Shown here: one piece after another, positions 1 to 8,120 of the stretch
Layout of the letters: every line of letters starts with the position of its first letter
Position numbering within the stretch: position 1 is the first letter of the stretch
Assembly (NCBI GenBank): GCA_949294195.1
Contig: CASFGK010000014.1
Coordinates: 96,974-160,973, forward strand
Reading direction: 5' to 3'
Length of the DNA stretch: 64,000 nucleotides
Source of the DNA: an uncultured Bacteroidales bacterium
Lineage (GTDB): Bacteria; Bacteroidota; Bacteroidia; Bacteroidales; UBA932
Notes under the pieces: model-generated
The model's database searches: none
What the model saw: only the letters and a program-made list of their open reading frames with translations
What the model was told of the DNA's origin: nothing
Program-made: the position numbers and the translations under genes

Positions 1-135
1 TTCTGCTGCGAGCCTGTCTGCCTGAATTTTTGCTGCTTCCGATGCACTCATCCTGTGAGGCGGCTGTGCCTGGGCTGCTGCCGTCATGCATAGTGAGGCG
101 CCCAGTGCAATCATGATGCCTGTGAATCTTTTCAT
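1..135 (-). CDS. N-terminal part of a small secreted protein, cut by window edge
   Basis: Only the first 45 codons are present; the gene runs off the left edge. The start ATG is at 135 and the protein opens with a lysine/arginine-led hydrophobic signal peptide ending in an AQA-type cleavage region near residue 23, so the product is exported. After the signal it turns charged and Ala/Arg/Gln rich (residues 28-45), as in Bacteroidetes DUF4890 or Spy-like periplasmic proteins. That family guess is inference from composition alone. It lies 65 bases downstream of the 201-785 gene on the same strand. Confidence 0.6.
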   Translation of the reverse strand, partial: MKRFTGIMIALGASLCMTAAAQAQPPHRMSASEAAKIQADRLAAE

Positions 136-200
136 TGTCGTGTACATTTACATGTTAAACTTCCTGCTTTGATGCAGTCGGTTTGAAAACGTTTAATATG

Positions 201-785
201 TCAGGACATTTTTCTTCTGTCCACGGGATTCAGACTGACTTTACGGAATCTGTATCCGTCCTGCCTGAGACGGATGGCGGCTCCGATGCGGAACATTGCA
301 CGTGCTGTCCTGGCAAAGACATGGAAAGCCATGACAGTCCGGCCTTCAATGTTTTCATGGCGGATTCTGCCGATTGCATGCTGGGTGCATGTCAGGAGTA
401 TTCCGGTTATTACCCCTGCTTCCGTAGAACCGGCCTTGTAACCCAGTATGTCCTGCATGATATGGTCATCCATGTCATCGAATCCCCGCGGACCGTGGAG
501 CGCTTCATATTTTTCACTGTGATGCCTGCCCCAGTCCAGATCCCACCATTTTGCCACGGCCATGCCGATGTACCCGGCCCAGCCGACAGCTGCTTCAGGG
601 AAAGATGCGAGGTTCGGTACGGCTTCAGCCATGTATTCGGGAGCGAATTCCTTCCATTTTCCGTCGATGTCATCGGTCGCCAGCAGTTCCCCGTCCAGCA
701 TGCCGAACGATGTGCACAGTCTTGCAAGATCCTCCGTCAGGGAAGCCTCGTAGCTGTCAAGGTATTCTATGTCTTTGGTTTCCAT
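201..785 (-). CDS. conserved hypothetical protein, 194 aa
   Basis: I do not recognise a named domain. The protein is soluble, without signal peptide or membrane segments. It is rich in aromatic residues, with a central stretch around residues 66-105 containing GWAGYIGMAVAKWWDLDW and FDDMDDHIM, and a C-terminal amphipathic part with MAFHVFARTARAMFRIGAA. Proteins of this size and motif pattern occur as uncharacterised single-domain proteins in Bacteroidales; that is recollection, not a search. A TATTTTTG box at 805-812 (read on the minus strand) sits about 20 bases upstream of the ATG. It is divergent from the metallophosphoesterase gene. Function unknown. Confidence 0.75.
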   Translation of the reverse strand: METKDIEYLDSYEASLTEDLARLCTSFGMLDGELLATDDIDGKWKEFAPEYMAEAVPNLASFPEAAVGWAGYIGMAVAKWWDLDWGRHHSEKYEALHGPRGFDDMDDHIMQDILGYKAGSTEAGVITGILLTCTQHAIGRIRHENIEGRTVMAFHVFARTARAMFRIGAAIRLRQDGYRFRKVSLNPVDRRKMS

Positions 786-804
786 ATTTTCAAGATTTGC
801 GTGG

Positions 805-843
805 CAAAAATACTAATATTCCGGTACAATTTGAATAAATTTG
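805..843. promoter_or_regulatory. divergent Bacteroidetes-type promoter pair
   Basis: Two -7 boxes of the TAnnTTTG class lie back to back. On the minus strand TATTTTTG (812 down to 805) points at the 194-aa hypothetical gene; on the plus strand TAAATTTG (836-843) points at the metallophosphoesterase gene. I found no well-spaced -33 TTTG for either, so these rest on the -7 boxes and the gene arrangement. Confidence 0.5.
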
Positions 844-971
844 CATCTTCCTCTGCTTCCAGTGCCGGCTGAAATGCAAGGCCTGTCTCCGGCCTCATGA
901 GTGCATGGGACAGTAAAGAGAAAGAGGAAGTTAATGTTATTCTGAATCTGTTCATCGTACTGCCGTTGAAA

Positions 972-1973
972 ATGGAAATACTTTTTGTAGCTATAGTACT
1001 TGTCTTTGTCAGTGTTGTCATACTCGTACTTATTTTATTGGCGGCCGGCATTTCCTCCGTTTTCGGAGCCGGGTTCCGGACAGTGTTCGTAAACGGGCTG
1101 TGGGTGCTTCTTCTTCCTCCTGTCATTGTATTGACAGGCTATCTGATTGGTCGCAACTCTTTGGTTGTTAATCACATTGAAGTCGGGTCGGAGTCTGTTC
1201 CGGCTTCATTCGACGGATACAGGATTGTCCAGATATCCGATATGCACCTGCGCTCGTTCAGAGACAGACCGGAAGTCCTGTTGAAGATAATCGGAAGAAT
1301 TAACGCCGAGAATCCGGACCTTATAGTATTCAGCGGAGATCTTGTAACTGCGCATCCTGACGAGATTCTTCCTTTTGCGGACATGCTGGGACGGCTGGAG
1401 GCGGAAGATGGTGTGGTTTCCGTAATGGGGAACCATGATTATTGTCCTTATAACAAATGGGATTCGGACAGAGAACGTATATCAGCCATAGATACAGTGC
1501 GAAGCAGGGAGAGGCGGCTCGGATGGAATCTTCTTGACAATGCACACGTCGATCTGGTCCGTACGGACCTTTCCGGCCGCTCACGTGATACGATATCGGT
1601 CATAGGAGTGGAAAATATTTCGGAAATGAAACAGTTCGAGTCCCACGGGGATCTTGGAAAGGCCATGTCAGGAGCTCGTGGAGCTTTCAAGATACTTGTT
1701 TCCCATGATCCGACCCACTGGAGAGCAGAGGTTCTCGGCATGGCAGATATCGGCCTCACTCTGTCAGGTCATACGCACAATGCGCAATTTCGTCTGTTCG
1801 GTCTTGAACCAAGCCGTCTGGTTTTCAAAGAGAACAGCGGCATGTATACGGAAGAGACCGCTTTCGGAAGACAGCGGCTTTATGTGAACGACGGTCTCGG
1901 TACGACTCTTTTCCCGGCAAGGATAGGTGTAAAAGCGGAAATCACCGTATTTACTTTGAAACATATACAATAA
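972..1973 (+). CDS. membrane-anchored metallophosphoesterase (YkuE-like)
   Basis: Calcineurin-like phosphoesterase with all five metal-binding signatures in order: QISDMHL (D-x-H), SGDLV, MGNHDY, VSHDP and SGHTHNAQF. The N-terminus has two hydrophobic segments, which anchor the catalytic domain at the membrane. The general family hydrolyses phosphoesters such as UDP-diacylglucosamine or nucleotides; the substrate here cannot be read from sequence. I chose the ATG at 972 because the first membrane helix begins directly after it; the same frame is open from an ATG at 897, which would add 25 mostly polar residues. It is divergent from the 201-785 gene and converges on the transglutaminase lipoprotein gene. 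Confidence 0.88.
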   Translation: MEILFVAIVLVFVSVVILVLILLAAGISSVFGAGFRTVFVNGLWVLLLPPVIVLTGYLIGRNSLVVNHIEVGSESVPASFDGYRIVQISDMHLRSFRDRPEVLLKIIGRINAENPDLIVFSGDLVTAHPDEILPFADMLGRLEAEDGVVSVMGNHDYCPYNKWDSDRERISAIDTVRSRERRLGWNLLDNAHVDLVRTDLSGRSRDTISVIGVENISEMKQFESHGDLGKAMSGARGAFKILVSHDPTHWRAEVLGMADIGLTLSGHTHNAQFRLFGLEPSRLVFKENSGMYTEETAFGRQRLYVNDGLGTTLFPARIGVKAEITVFTLKHIQ

Positions 1974-1976
1974 AAG

Positions 1977-2055
1977 GATGACTCCTGCCTTGTCCTGATA
2001 CGTAATCGGGAAAGGAAAGAGTCATCATGATGGCGGAACACGCCTTTCTGTTCCG
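1977..2055. terminator. hairpins between convergent genes
   Basis: Two inverted repeats fill the gap between convergent genes. GATGACTC (1977-1984) pairs with GAGTCATC (2019-2026) with partial pairing further in; CGGAACA (2034-2040) pairs with TGTTCCG (2049-2055). They fit a bidirectional terminator, although neither is followed by a long T run. Confidence 0.45.
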
Positions 2056-2073
2056 TGTGTGCAGGAAAGGCTG

Positions 2074-4689
2074 TTATTTCTGGAAGTCCCTCAGAAGCCT
2101 TTCCCCTATACCTATTATATATCCGCTCGACAGGAAGGATATGTTTCCGAATCCGTCAACGATTGCCACTATCGGGAGTGCTTCTTTGGAGGAACCGGCA
2201 CCTTTCACCAGTGCATCTTTTACGGCTCCGTCCTTGTCTGTCCCCAGGACAATGTTCTCCGGCAGGTCAGGGAAGTCGGCAGGTTTGAATCTTCTGGCGT
2301 TGTCCTCACTGGCAAACAGCATCAGCATTCTGGCTCCGGTCTTTTCTATTTCCTGCTTGAAGACGGAAATGTCGTTGAGGATATGGTTGGTAGGCTCTTC
2401 TCCGGCTCCGAGGACCGCTACCACGCATTTGTCTGTTCCGACGAAGTCTTTCAGGCTGGATGTATTGCCTGAAGCGTCTGTATACTGTACGTCAAGATTT
2501 GCGGTGCCGAGAATTTCCGTCGTATTCACTTTTTCCGGCACGACAAGGTCTGCTTTTACCGTACCGTCTTTCGGAACTGTGAATACGTTTATTTCTGTGA
2601 GTACTTCACCTCCGTCAAGACGGGTTCCGCTCACGAGTGCGTAATCTCCTGCTTCAAGCCTTGATCCGCTTGTGAAAAGCTCTTCGACTGCTTTTTCGTC
2701 ATCGAAGTTCATGAGGACAAGCTTTCCGTCTTCTATTCTTGAAATGCTGAAGTGCACATAGTAACGCGGCTCCCTTACATCCTTTGTAGGCTTGTATGTG
2801 AGGATCACTTTCCCGTAGTCGTCAGGCTGAGGAAGAGGGGCTTCGAAATCCACGTCATATTCCTTGCCGTCCAGTTCGTAGCGCACTTTCCCGCTCACTT
2901 CGTCCACCCATGCCGGAATCTCCAGGCTTCTGCAGGCGGCAACGAAGAACAGATCTCTGGAATACCGGTCGGATACTTTTGATTTCCAGGTGCCGGCAGG
3001 TCTTGTCGGTACAAGCCTCATGCTGTAGTCATCAGCCATGGACAAGTTTTCCCTGCACCAGGTCACGAGGTTCTGCGGATCCTGTCTGAACTGCTCTGCC
3101 TGCTCGGCTGGAATGGCTTCCTGCAGGAATGAGCGGTATTCGCTGAGAAGTTCCATCCTGACGCGCGGACTGAGGATTCTTTCATCACTGCTCCTGCTGC
3201 TGTAGAGATGGTCGTCGAGAACAGCTTTCGGAGTATCGCTCAGGTCTTTCGGCTTTATGCTTTCAAGAAGTTTCACAGCTCTGTCTGTCTGGCCTTTTGC
3301 TATGGCTTCTTTCAGGAAGGCCTTGATTACTGCATGGTTGCCTTTGGCGTTCACGAGCAATCCGGAGACTTTTCCGGCGTCAAGTCCGTTTTCCTTTGCA
3401 AAGGCTTCCCCTTCTTCAGGAGTGCAGAACGTAGAGGTGTAGGCGTTCCTGATGGAATCCTCCTTTTCCATCCGGAGCGTGTTTTCCGCTCTCTGCTCCT
3501 CTGTGACAGGAGGAAGCTGCTCGTTTTCTTTCGGAGGAACGATGAAGACTTCCGAGCGGAAATTGTCTCCTGCCTTGTGGCTGAGTGTGATTGTCAGCTC
3601 TGTGTCTTCTCTGAAGTCTGCAACACCGAACCCGTAATCGGAGCCGTTGCTTGCCCAGATGAGGGCGTCGCCGCATCCTGCAAGTATCGAAGTCTTTCCT
3701 TCCTTGTCAGCAGTCCTTCTGGCAGCCGTATAGTATTCGGCATAGTTGTATATCTTGAATTCTACCAGCGCATCCGGTACGGGATTGCCATCCGTATCGA
3801 CTACTTTGATTTCTACCGAAGCGGTAGGGGCATAGTTGCCGGTGATGTTTATTTCAGTAAGGAGTTCAGTCCGGCTCATGACTTCCTCGGGGCCGTTGTA
3901 GCGGCCGAAAACATTTGTGTGCATCAGCATGCCCCGGCTTGCAGAGCTGTTGAACCATCCCAGATTCAGGACAGGTTCCGGCTCGCACGCTCCCAGAAAG
4001 TACCACTGTCCGTCAGCCCATGCTTCTACCCATGCGTGGTTGTCGTCAGTGTGGGCCCATCTCGGAGTGTAGACCTGTCTGGCCGGGATGCCGACCGAGC
4101 GCAGTGCGCTTACAAGGAATGTGGATTCCTCCCCGCATCTTCCGGCTCCGCTGCTGACCAGAGAAAGCGGGCCTCTTGTACGGGAGTCTGTCGGAGTGTA
4201 GACTACTTTTTCATGGCACCAGTGGTTTACTTCCAGGATTGCATCCTTGATGGGAAGGTCCTTCACTCTCGGAGCAAGTTCCTTGAAGAATACCGCACGA
4301 GACTCGTCCAGGTCTTCGTTGTTTACCCTGACGGGAACGACGAAATGTCTGTAGATCATCTCCGGGATTTCCTTTCCCCAGGAGAAAGTCTCCCTGGCCT
4401 GTTCGCTGAGCCTTACATTCTGCAGGAAATATTCCCCGCTGTAGTTCAGCATATCGCCGTAAGGCATGTAGGCATAGAGGAACTGGAGCATTTCTTTTTC
4501 TCTCGGCGAGACAGAAGGATCATCTACTATGGCCGTTGCGCCATAGCCGTCCAGCATCTCCACACGGTGGCTGTAATCTTCCAGTACTGTCTTCTTGTAA
4601 GACCTGTCTGAAATGAACCGGTCGCCCGCACCGCAGGACGCCAGGAACAGGATGGCAGCGCTGGTTGCTGCCGGCAGGAAATTTTTCAT
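2074..4689 (-). CDS. lipoprotein with transglutaminase-like and thioredoxin-like domains
   Basis: 871-aa outer-envelope protein with a lipobox LASC (Cys19). A transglutaminase-like core spans about residues 140-240: Cys185 in GRCGEE and His218 in DDNHAWVEAW are the expected catalytic pair, with an acidic residue in GACEPEP probably completing the triad. A carboxypeptidase-regulatory/Ig-like insert follows (about 290-375). Around residues 545-620 there is a second transglutaminase-like segment, where DRYSRDLFFVAACRS aligns with GRCGEESTFLVSALRS, but Tyr576 replaces the catalytic Cys, so this copy looks inactive. The C-terminus (about 740-871) resembles a thioredoxin-like/AhpC fold but lacks a clear CxxC pair. 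The natural substrate is unknown; a role in peptide or surface-protein processing is inference. It has its own promoter and is divergent from the SusC gene. Confidence 0.85.
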   Translation of the reverse strand: MKNFLPAATSAAILFLASCGAGDRFISDRSYKKTVLEDYSHRVEMLDGYGATAIVDDPSVSPREKEMLQFLYAYMPYGDMLNYSGEYFLQNVRLSEQARETFSWGKEIPEMIYRHFVVPVRVNNEDLDESRAVFFKELAPRVKDLPIKDAILEVNHWCHEKVVYTPTDSRTRGPLSLVSSGAGRCGEESTFLVSALRSVGIPARQVYTPRWAHTDDNHAWVEAWADGQWYFLGACEPEPVLNLGWFNSSASRGMLMHTNVFGRYNGPEEVMSRTELLTEINITGNYAPTASVEIKVVDTDGNPVPDALVEFKIYNYAEYYTAARRTADKEGKTSILAGCGDALIWASNGSDYGFGVADFREDTELTITLSHKAGDNFRSEVFIVPPKENEQLPPVTEEQRAENTLRMEKEDSIRNAYTSTFCTPEEGEAFAKENGLDAGKVSGLLVNAKGNHAVIKAFLKEAIAKGQTDRAVKLLESIKPKDLSDTPKAVLDDHLYSSRSSDERILSPRVRMELLSEYRSFLQEAIPAEQAEQFRQDPQNLVTWCRENLSMADDYSMRLVPTRPAGTWKSKVSDRYSRDLFFVAACRSLEIPAWVDEVSGKVRYELDGKEYDVDFEAPLPQPDDYGKVILTYKPTKDVREPRYYVHFSISRIEDGKLVLMNFDDEKAVEELFTSGSRLEAGDYALVSGTRLDGGEVLTEINVFTVPKDGTVKADLVVPEKVNTTEILGTANLDVQYTDASGNTSSLKDFVGTDKCVVAVLGAGEEPTNHILNDISVFKQEIEKTGARMLMLFASEDNARRFKPADFPDLPENIVLGTDKDGAVKDALVKGAGSSKEALPIVAIVDGFGNISFLSSGYIIGIGERLLRDFQK

Positions 4690-4741
4690 AGAATAATATG
4701 GTTTTTGTTCAATGGTTTCAGGAAAAAGTCATGACAATTTT

Positions 4742-4771
4742 CAAATATACAATATAATCATGACAATCCAA
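4742..4771 (-). promoter_or_regulatory. promoter of the transglutaminase lipoprotein gene
   Basis: On the minus strand TATATTTG (4749 down to 4742) matches the Bacteroidetes -7 consensus TAnnTTTG, and a TTG at 4771-4769 lies exactly 19 bases upstream, the usual -33 spacing. The 10-base direct repeat TCATGACAAT (4729-4738 and 4758-4767) brackets the -7 box at 29-base spacing and may be an operator. Confidence 0.6.
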
Positions 4772-4832
4772 CGTCATTGCGGTTTTGTCAGTATTTTTTT
4801 TCAGTGATAGCGTGTGATTTCTGAAATTTTGT

Positions 4833-4840
4833 TAATTTTG
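4833..4840 (+). promoter_or_regulatory. -7 box upstream of susC-like gene
   Basis: TAATTTTG fits TAnnTTTG and lies about 125 bases before the SusC start, leaving a long AT-rich leader with TAACTAACTAAATTAAC just before the ATG. I see no good -33 TTTG at 19-21 bases. Start site assignment is tentative. Confidence 0.45.
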
Positions 4841-4965
4841 CATCAATATATTGATTTAAAACGAACTGATACCCGTAATTTCCCCATTCGAATAAACTCT
4901 GAATTGCTTTATACAACCGGACTGTACCATTTTACATTATATTTAACTAACTAAATTAACATTTT

Positions 4966-7900
4966 ATGAAGCAATTCTATGTTCGCTTCAATGCGATTTG
5001 CCGCACACTGATTGTGTTTGCGGCGATGTTGTGCGGAACAGCGGTTTTTGCTCAGACTGTCACGGTCAAAGGTAAGATCCTTGACTCAGACGGGCTTCCT
5101 CTTCCGGGAGCGGCTGCGCTTATAGTCGGCACGACACAAGGAACTATTTCTGATGAAAACGGAGATTTCAGCTTTGAAGTAAATTCAGGTGCGACAGTGG
5201 AAATCTCATGTCTGGGTTTTGTATCGCAGACTATCACTGTGGGGGGGGCAGATATGGATGTCACCATCACTCTGCAGCCCGATACGGAGCTTCTCGATGA
5301 AGTAGTTGTAACAGCCCTCGGTATCACCAGGGAAGAAAAGACACTGGGTTATGCTCTCCAGGAAGTAAACGGAGAGTCCTTGCTTGAATCAAGGGAAACC
5401 AATATTGCAAACGCCCTTACAGGTAAAGTCGCCGGTGTCCAGATCATCCGTTCCAGCGGCGGTCCCGGATCGTCTTCCAAAATCCAGCTTCGCGGTAACA
5501 ACTCTCTTACCGGTCTCAACCAGCCGCTCATCGTTGTCGACGGAACGCCGATGGATAACTTCATCGGAGCATCGAACAACGACTTCTGGAACCCTTCAGC
5601 CGATATGGGTAACGGTCTGCAGGATATCAACCCTGAGGATGTGGAGTCAATGTCAGTCCTCAAAGGTGCATCTGCAGCGGCCCTCTACGGTTCACGTGCA
5701 GGTAACGGTGTCATCCTCATCACCACCAAGAAAGGTAGAAAGAACGAGGGTATCGGTATCACCGTTTCCCAGACTGTAAGTGCCACTACCACTTTCATGC
5801 GCCCTGAATACCAGACTTCTTACGGCCAGGGTTCTCTCGGAAACTACAATGCCCAGTCATCATCAAGCTGGGGTCCTCAGATTACCGGCCAGACTTATAC
5901 CAAATGGGACGGAACTGAAGGAACAATGCAGTTCTACGACAATCTCGAGAACTTCCTCCGGACAGGTATCAACTCCACTACCAACGTGACACTTTCCCAG
6001 ATGTACGGAAAGACTTCAGTCTATGCTTCCGCTACCCATACCATCGACAACGGTGTTCAGCCTGAGGCAAGCCTGAAGAGAACCAACCTCATGTTGCGTG
6101 CAACTTCTACATTCGGAAAGAACGACCGCTGGAGCTTTGACGGCAAGGTACAGTATATCAAGGCTACAGCTCACAACCGTCCTATTTCCGGTAACAATGC
6201 GTCCAACTCTTCACTCTCGATGTACACTTTCCCTACTACTCTTGATATCAGGGACTTCGAGGCTGCTACGGATGCAAACGGCGACATGTTCTGGTACAAT
6301 CCTGACGGAAACAACCTCTACTGGCTTGCAAGATACAACCAGAACGAGGATACCCGTGACCGTTTCCTCATGAATGCAAGCCTCAAATACAAGTTCACTG
6401 ACTGGCTGAACGCAGAGATCCGTGCCGGCAGCGATATGTACTTTACCGAGACTTCCACTCATGTCTACGGCGGTAACAGCCTGCTCGCACAAGGTACAGG
6501 TTCATATTCGATAGGTGAAAGCCGCTTCTATGAGAACAACTTCTCATTCCTCGTTTCTGCGCAGAAAGACAACATCTTCGGAGAATGGGGCGGCAGCGTC
6601 ACTTTCGGAGGTAACCTCATGGACAGGATGAACAGGGGTGTTACAGGAAGCGTGAACCCTCTGAATATCCGTGATCTGTTCTCACTTGGAAACGGCGTTT
6701 CAAAGGCGGATGTATCAGAGAGCTTCTCGCACCGCAAGATGAACTCTCTCTACGGTACTCTCCAGGTCAACTACGGCGGATTCATCTTCCTCGACGGAAC
6801 ATTCAGGAATGACTGGACTTCCACTCTTTCTCCTGAAAACAGGTCATTCTTCTATCCTTCCGTATCGCTTTCTTGGGTCATCAGCGACATGGTCAACAAG
6901 TACTGGTCCATGCCTGACTGGTTCACATATGCAAAGGTACGTGCTTCATATGCCCAGGTAGGTAACGACATGGACCCTTACCAGCTGTACAATACCTATT
7001 CTGTCGGAACCGACCCTAACGGAAACCCTACGGCCAATGTGGGAACAACTCTTTACGACGCAAATGTAAAGAACGAGCTCATCAGCTCATGGGAAACAGG
7101 TCTTGAAGCAAGATTTTTCGACAACAGGCTGGGACTTGACTTCACATATTACAAGTCAAACGCCACCAACCAGCTGATCAATCTTCCGCTTAACTCGCTT
7201 TCAGGATACCAGACTAAGAAAATCAACGCCGGTAATATCCAGAATGAAGGTATCGAGATCATGCTCAACGCCACTCCGGTGATGACCAAGGATTTCACTT
7301 GGGACATGATGCTCAACTTCTCCCACAACAAGAACAGCATCCTCGAACTTGCAGACGGCGTGCAGAGATACTCTCTCGGCGGTTACGACAACCTGCAGAT
7401 CTATGCACAGGTAGGCGGTGACTACGGCGAAATCTGGGGAACCAAATTCCAGAGAGTGGACGACCCGGGCAGCCCTTATGACGGCCAGATCATAGTTGAT
7501 GCGGAAGGCCTTCCTCTTGCGACTTCTGCAGCTGAAAAGATCGGTACACAGCAGGCTACCGCCAACATGGGCTGGACCAACAGCTTCTCATGGAAAGGAT
7601 TCAGCCTTTCATTCCAGATCGATGCACGTATCGGCGGACAGATCTTCTCGGGTACACAGCAGATGATGCAGCGCTCCGGTAACGCTCTCTGCACAGTCGG
7701 AAGCAACGGTCTCCGTGAGAATTTCGTAGTGAAAGGCGTACAGCAGACCGAGAACGGGTACGTTGAAAACACTGTTCCCGTATCATATCAGAACTACTGG
7801 ACGGCAATAGCAGGCCGCGGAGGTAACCTCGGTATAGGTGAGGCCAACCTTTACGATGCTACCAACGTACGTCTCCGTAACCTTGCCCTTTCTTATTCGT

Positions 7901-8106
7901 TCCCTAAGAAACTTCTCCAGAAGTCCAAGGTCCTCCAGAGCGTGAAACTCGGATTCTCTGTTACCAACGTCTGCATGATTTACAGCGCGATGGACGGAAT
8001 CGATCCTGAGTCAGTGTTCGCTACTTCTACAAATGCCGTGGGATTCGAGTATGGTAGTACTCCTACATCACGCTGCTTTGTATTCAATGTTTCATTCGGA
8101 TTCTAA
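4966..8106 (+). CDS. SusC/RagA family TonB-dependent outer-membrane transporter
   Basis: 1046-aa SusC-type beta-barrel that imports glycans or glycopeptides across the outer membrane with energy from TonB. Order of parts: signal peptide ending near FAQ at residue 30; carboxypeptidase-regulatory-like domain (about 33-112, with GLPLPGAAALIVGT and the ISDENGDFSFEV pattern); a TonB-box-like LLDEVVVTALG; plug domain (about 120-235) with KVAGVQI, LRGNNSL and the MSVLKGASAAALYGSRAGNG signature; then the barrel, ending in an aromatic C-terminal strand (FNVSFGF). It is the first gene of a four-gene set with SusD (14 bases downstream), a fucosidase and a CBM9 protein, which suggests uptake of a fucosylated host or plant glycan; that substrate is inference. 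Confidence 0.95.
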   Translation: MKQFYVRFNAICRTLIVFAAMLCGTAVFAQTVTVKGKILDSDGLPLPGAAALIVGTTQGTISDENGDFSFEVNSGATVEISCLGFVSQTITVGGADMDVTITLQPDTELLDEVVVTALGITREEKTLGYALQEVNGESLLESRETNIANALTGKVAGVQIIRSSGGPGSSSKIQLRGNNSLTGLNQPLIVVDGTPMDNFIGASNNDFWNPSADMGNGLQDINPEDVESMSVLKGASAAALYGSRAGNGVILITTKKGRKNEGIGITVSQTVSATTTFMRPEYQTSYGQGSLGNYNAQSSSSWGPQITGQTYTKWDGTEGTMQFYDNLENFLRTGINSTTNVTLSQMYGKTSVYASATHTIDNGVQPEASLKRTNLMLRATSTFGKNDRWSFDGKVQYIKATAHNRPISGNNASNSSLSMYTFPTTLDIRDFEAATDANGDMFWYNPDGNNLYWLARYNQNEDTRDRFLMNASLKYKFTDWLNAEIRAGSDMYFTETSTHVYGGNSLLAQGTGSYSIGESRFYENNFSFLVSAQKDNIFGEWGGSVTFGGNLMDRMNRGVTGSVNPLNIRDLFSLGNGVSKADVSESFSHRKMNSLYGTLQVNYGGFIFLDGTFRNDWTSTLSPENRSFFYPSVSLSWVISDMVNKYWSMPDWFTYAKVRASYAQVGNDMDPYQLYNTYSVGTDPNGNPTANVGTTLYDANVKNELISSWETGLEARFFDNRLGLDFTYYKSNATNQLINLPLNSLSGYQTKKINAGNIQNEGIEIMLNATPVMTKDFTWDMMLNFSHNKNSILELADGVQRYSLGGYDNLQIYAQVGGDYGEIWGTKFQRVDDPGSPYDGQIIVDAEGLPLATSAAEKIGTQQATANMGWTNSFSWKGFSLSFQIDARIGGQIFSGTQQMMQRSGNALCTVGSNGLRENFVVKGVQQTENGYVENTVPVSYQNYWTAIAGRGGNLGIGEANLYDATNVRLRNLALSYSFPKKLLQKSKVLQSVKLGFSVTNVCMIYSAMDGIDPESVFATSTNAVGFEYGSTPTSRCFVFNVSFGF

Positions 8107-8120
8107 ACAAGATAAATACA

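Noticed and set aside
3208-4611. A 467-codon open frame on the plus strand opposite the transglutaminase gene
   Set aside because: It is antisense to a well-supported lipoprotein gene, has no domain pattern, and its composition is that of a shadow frame.
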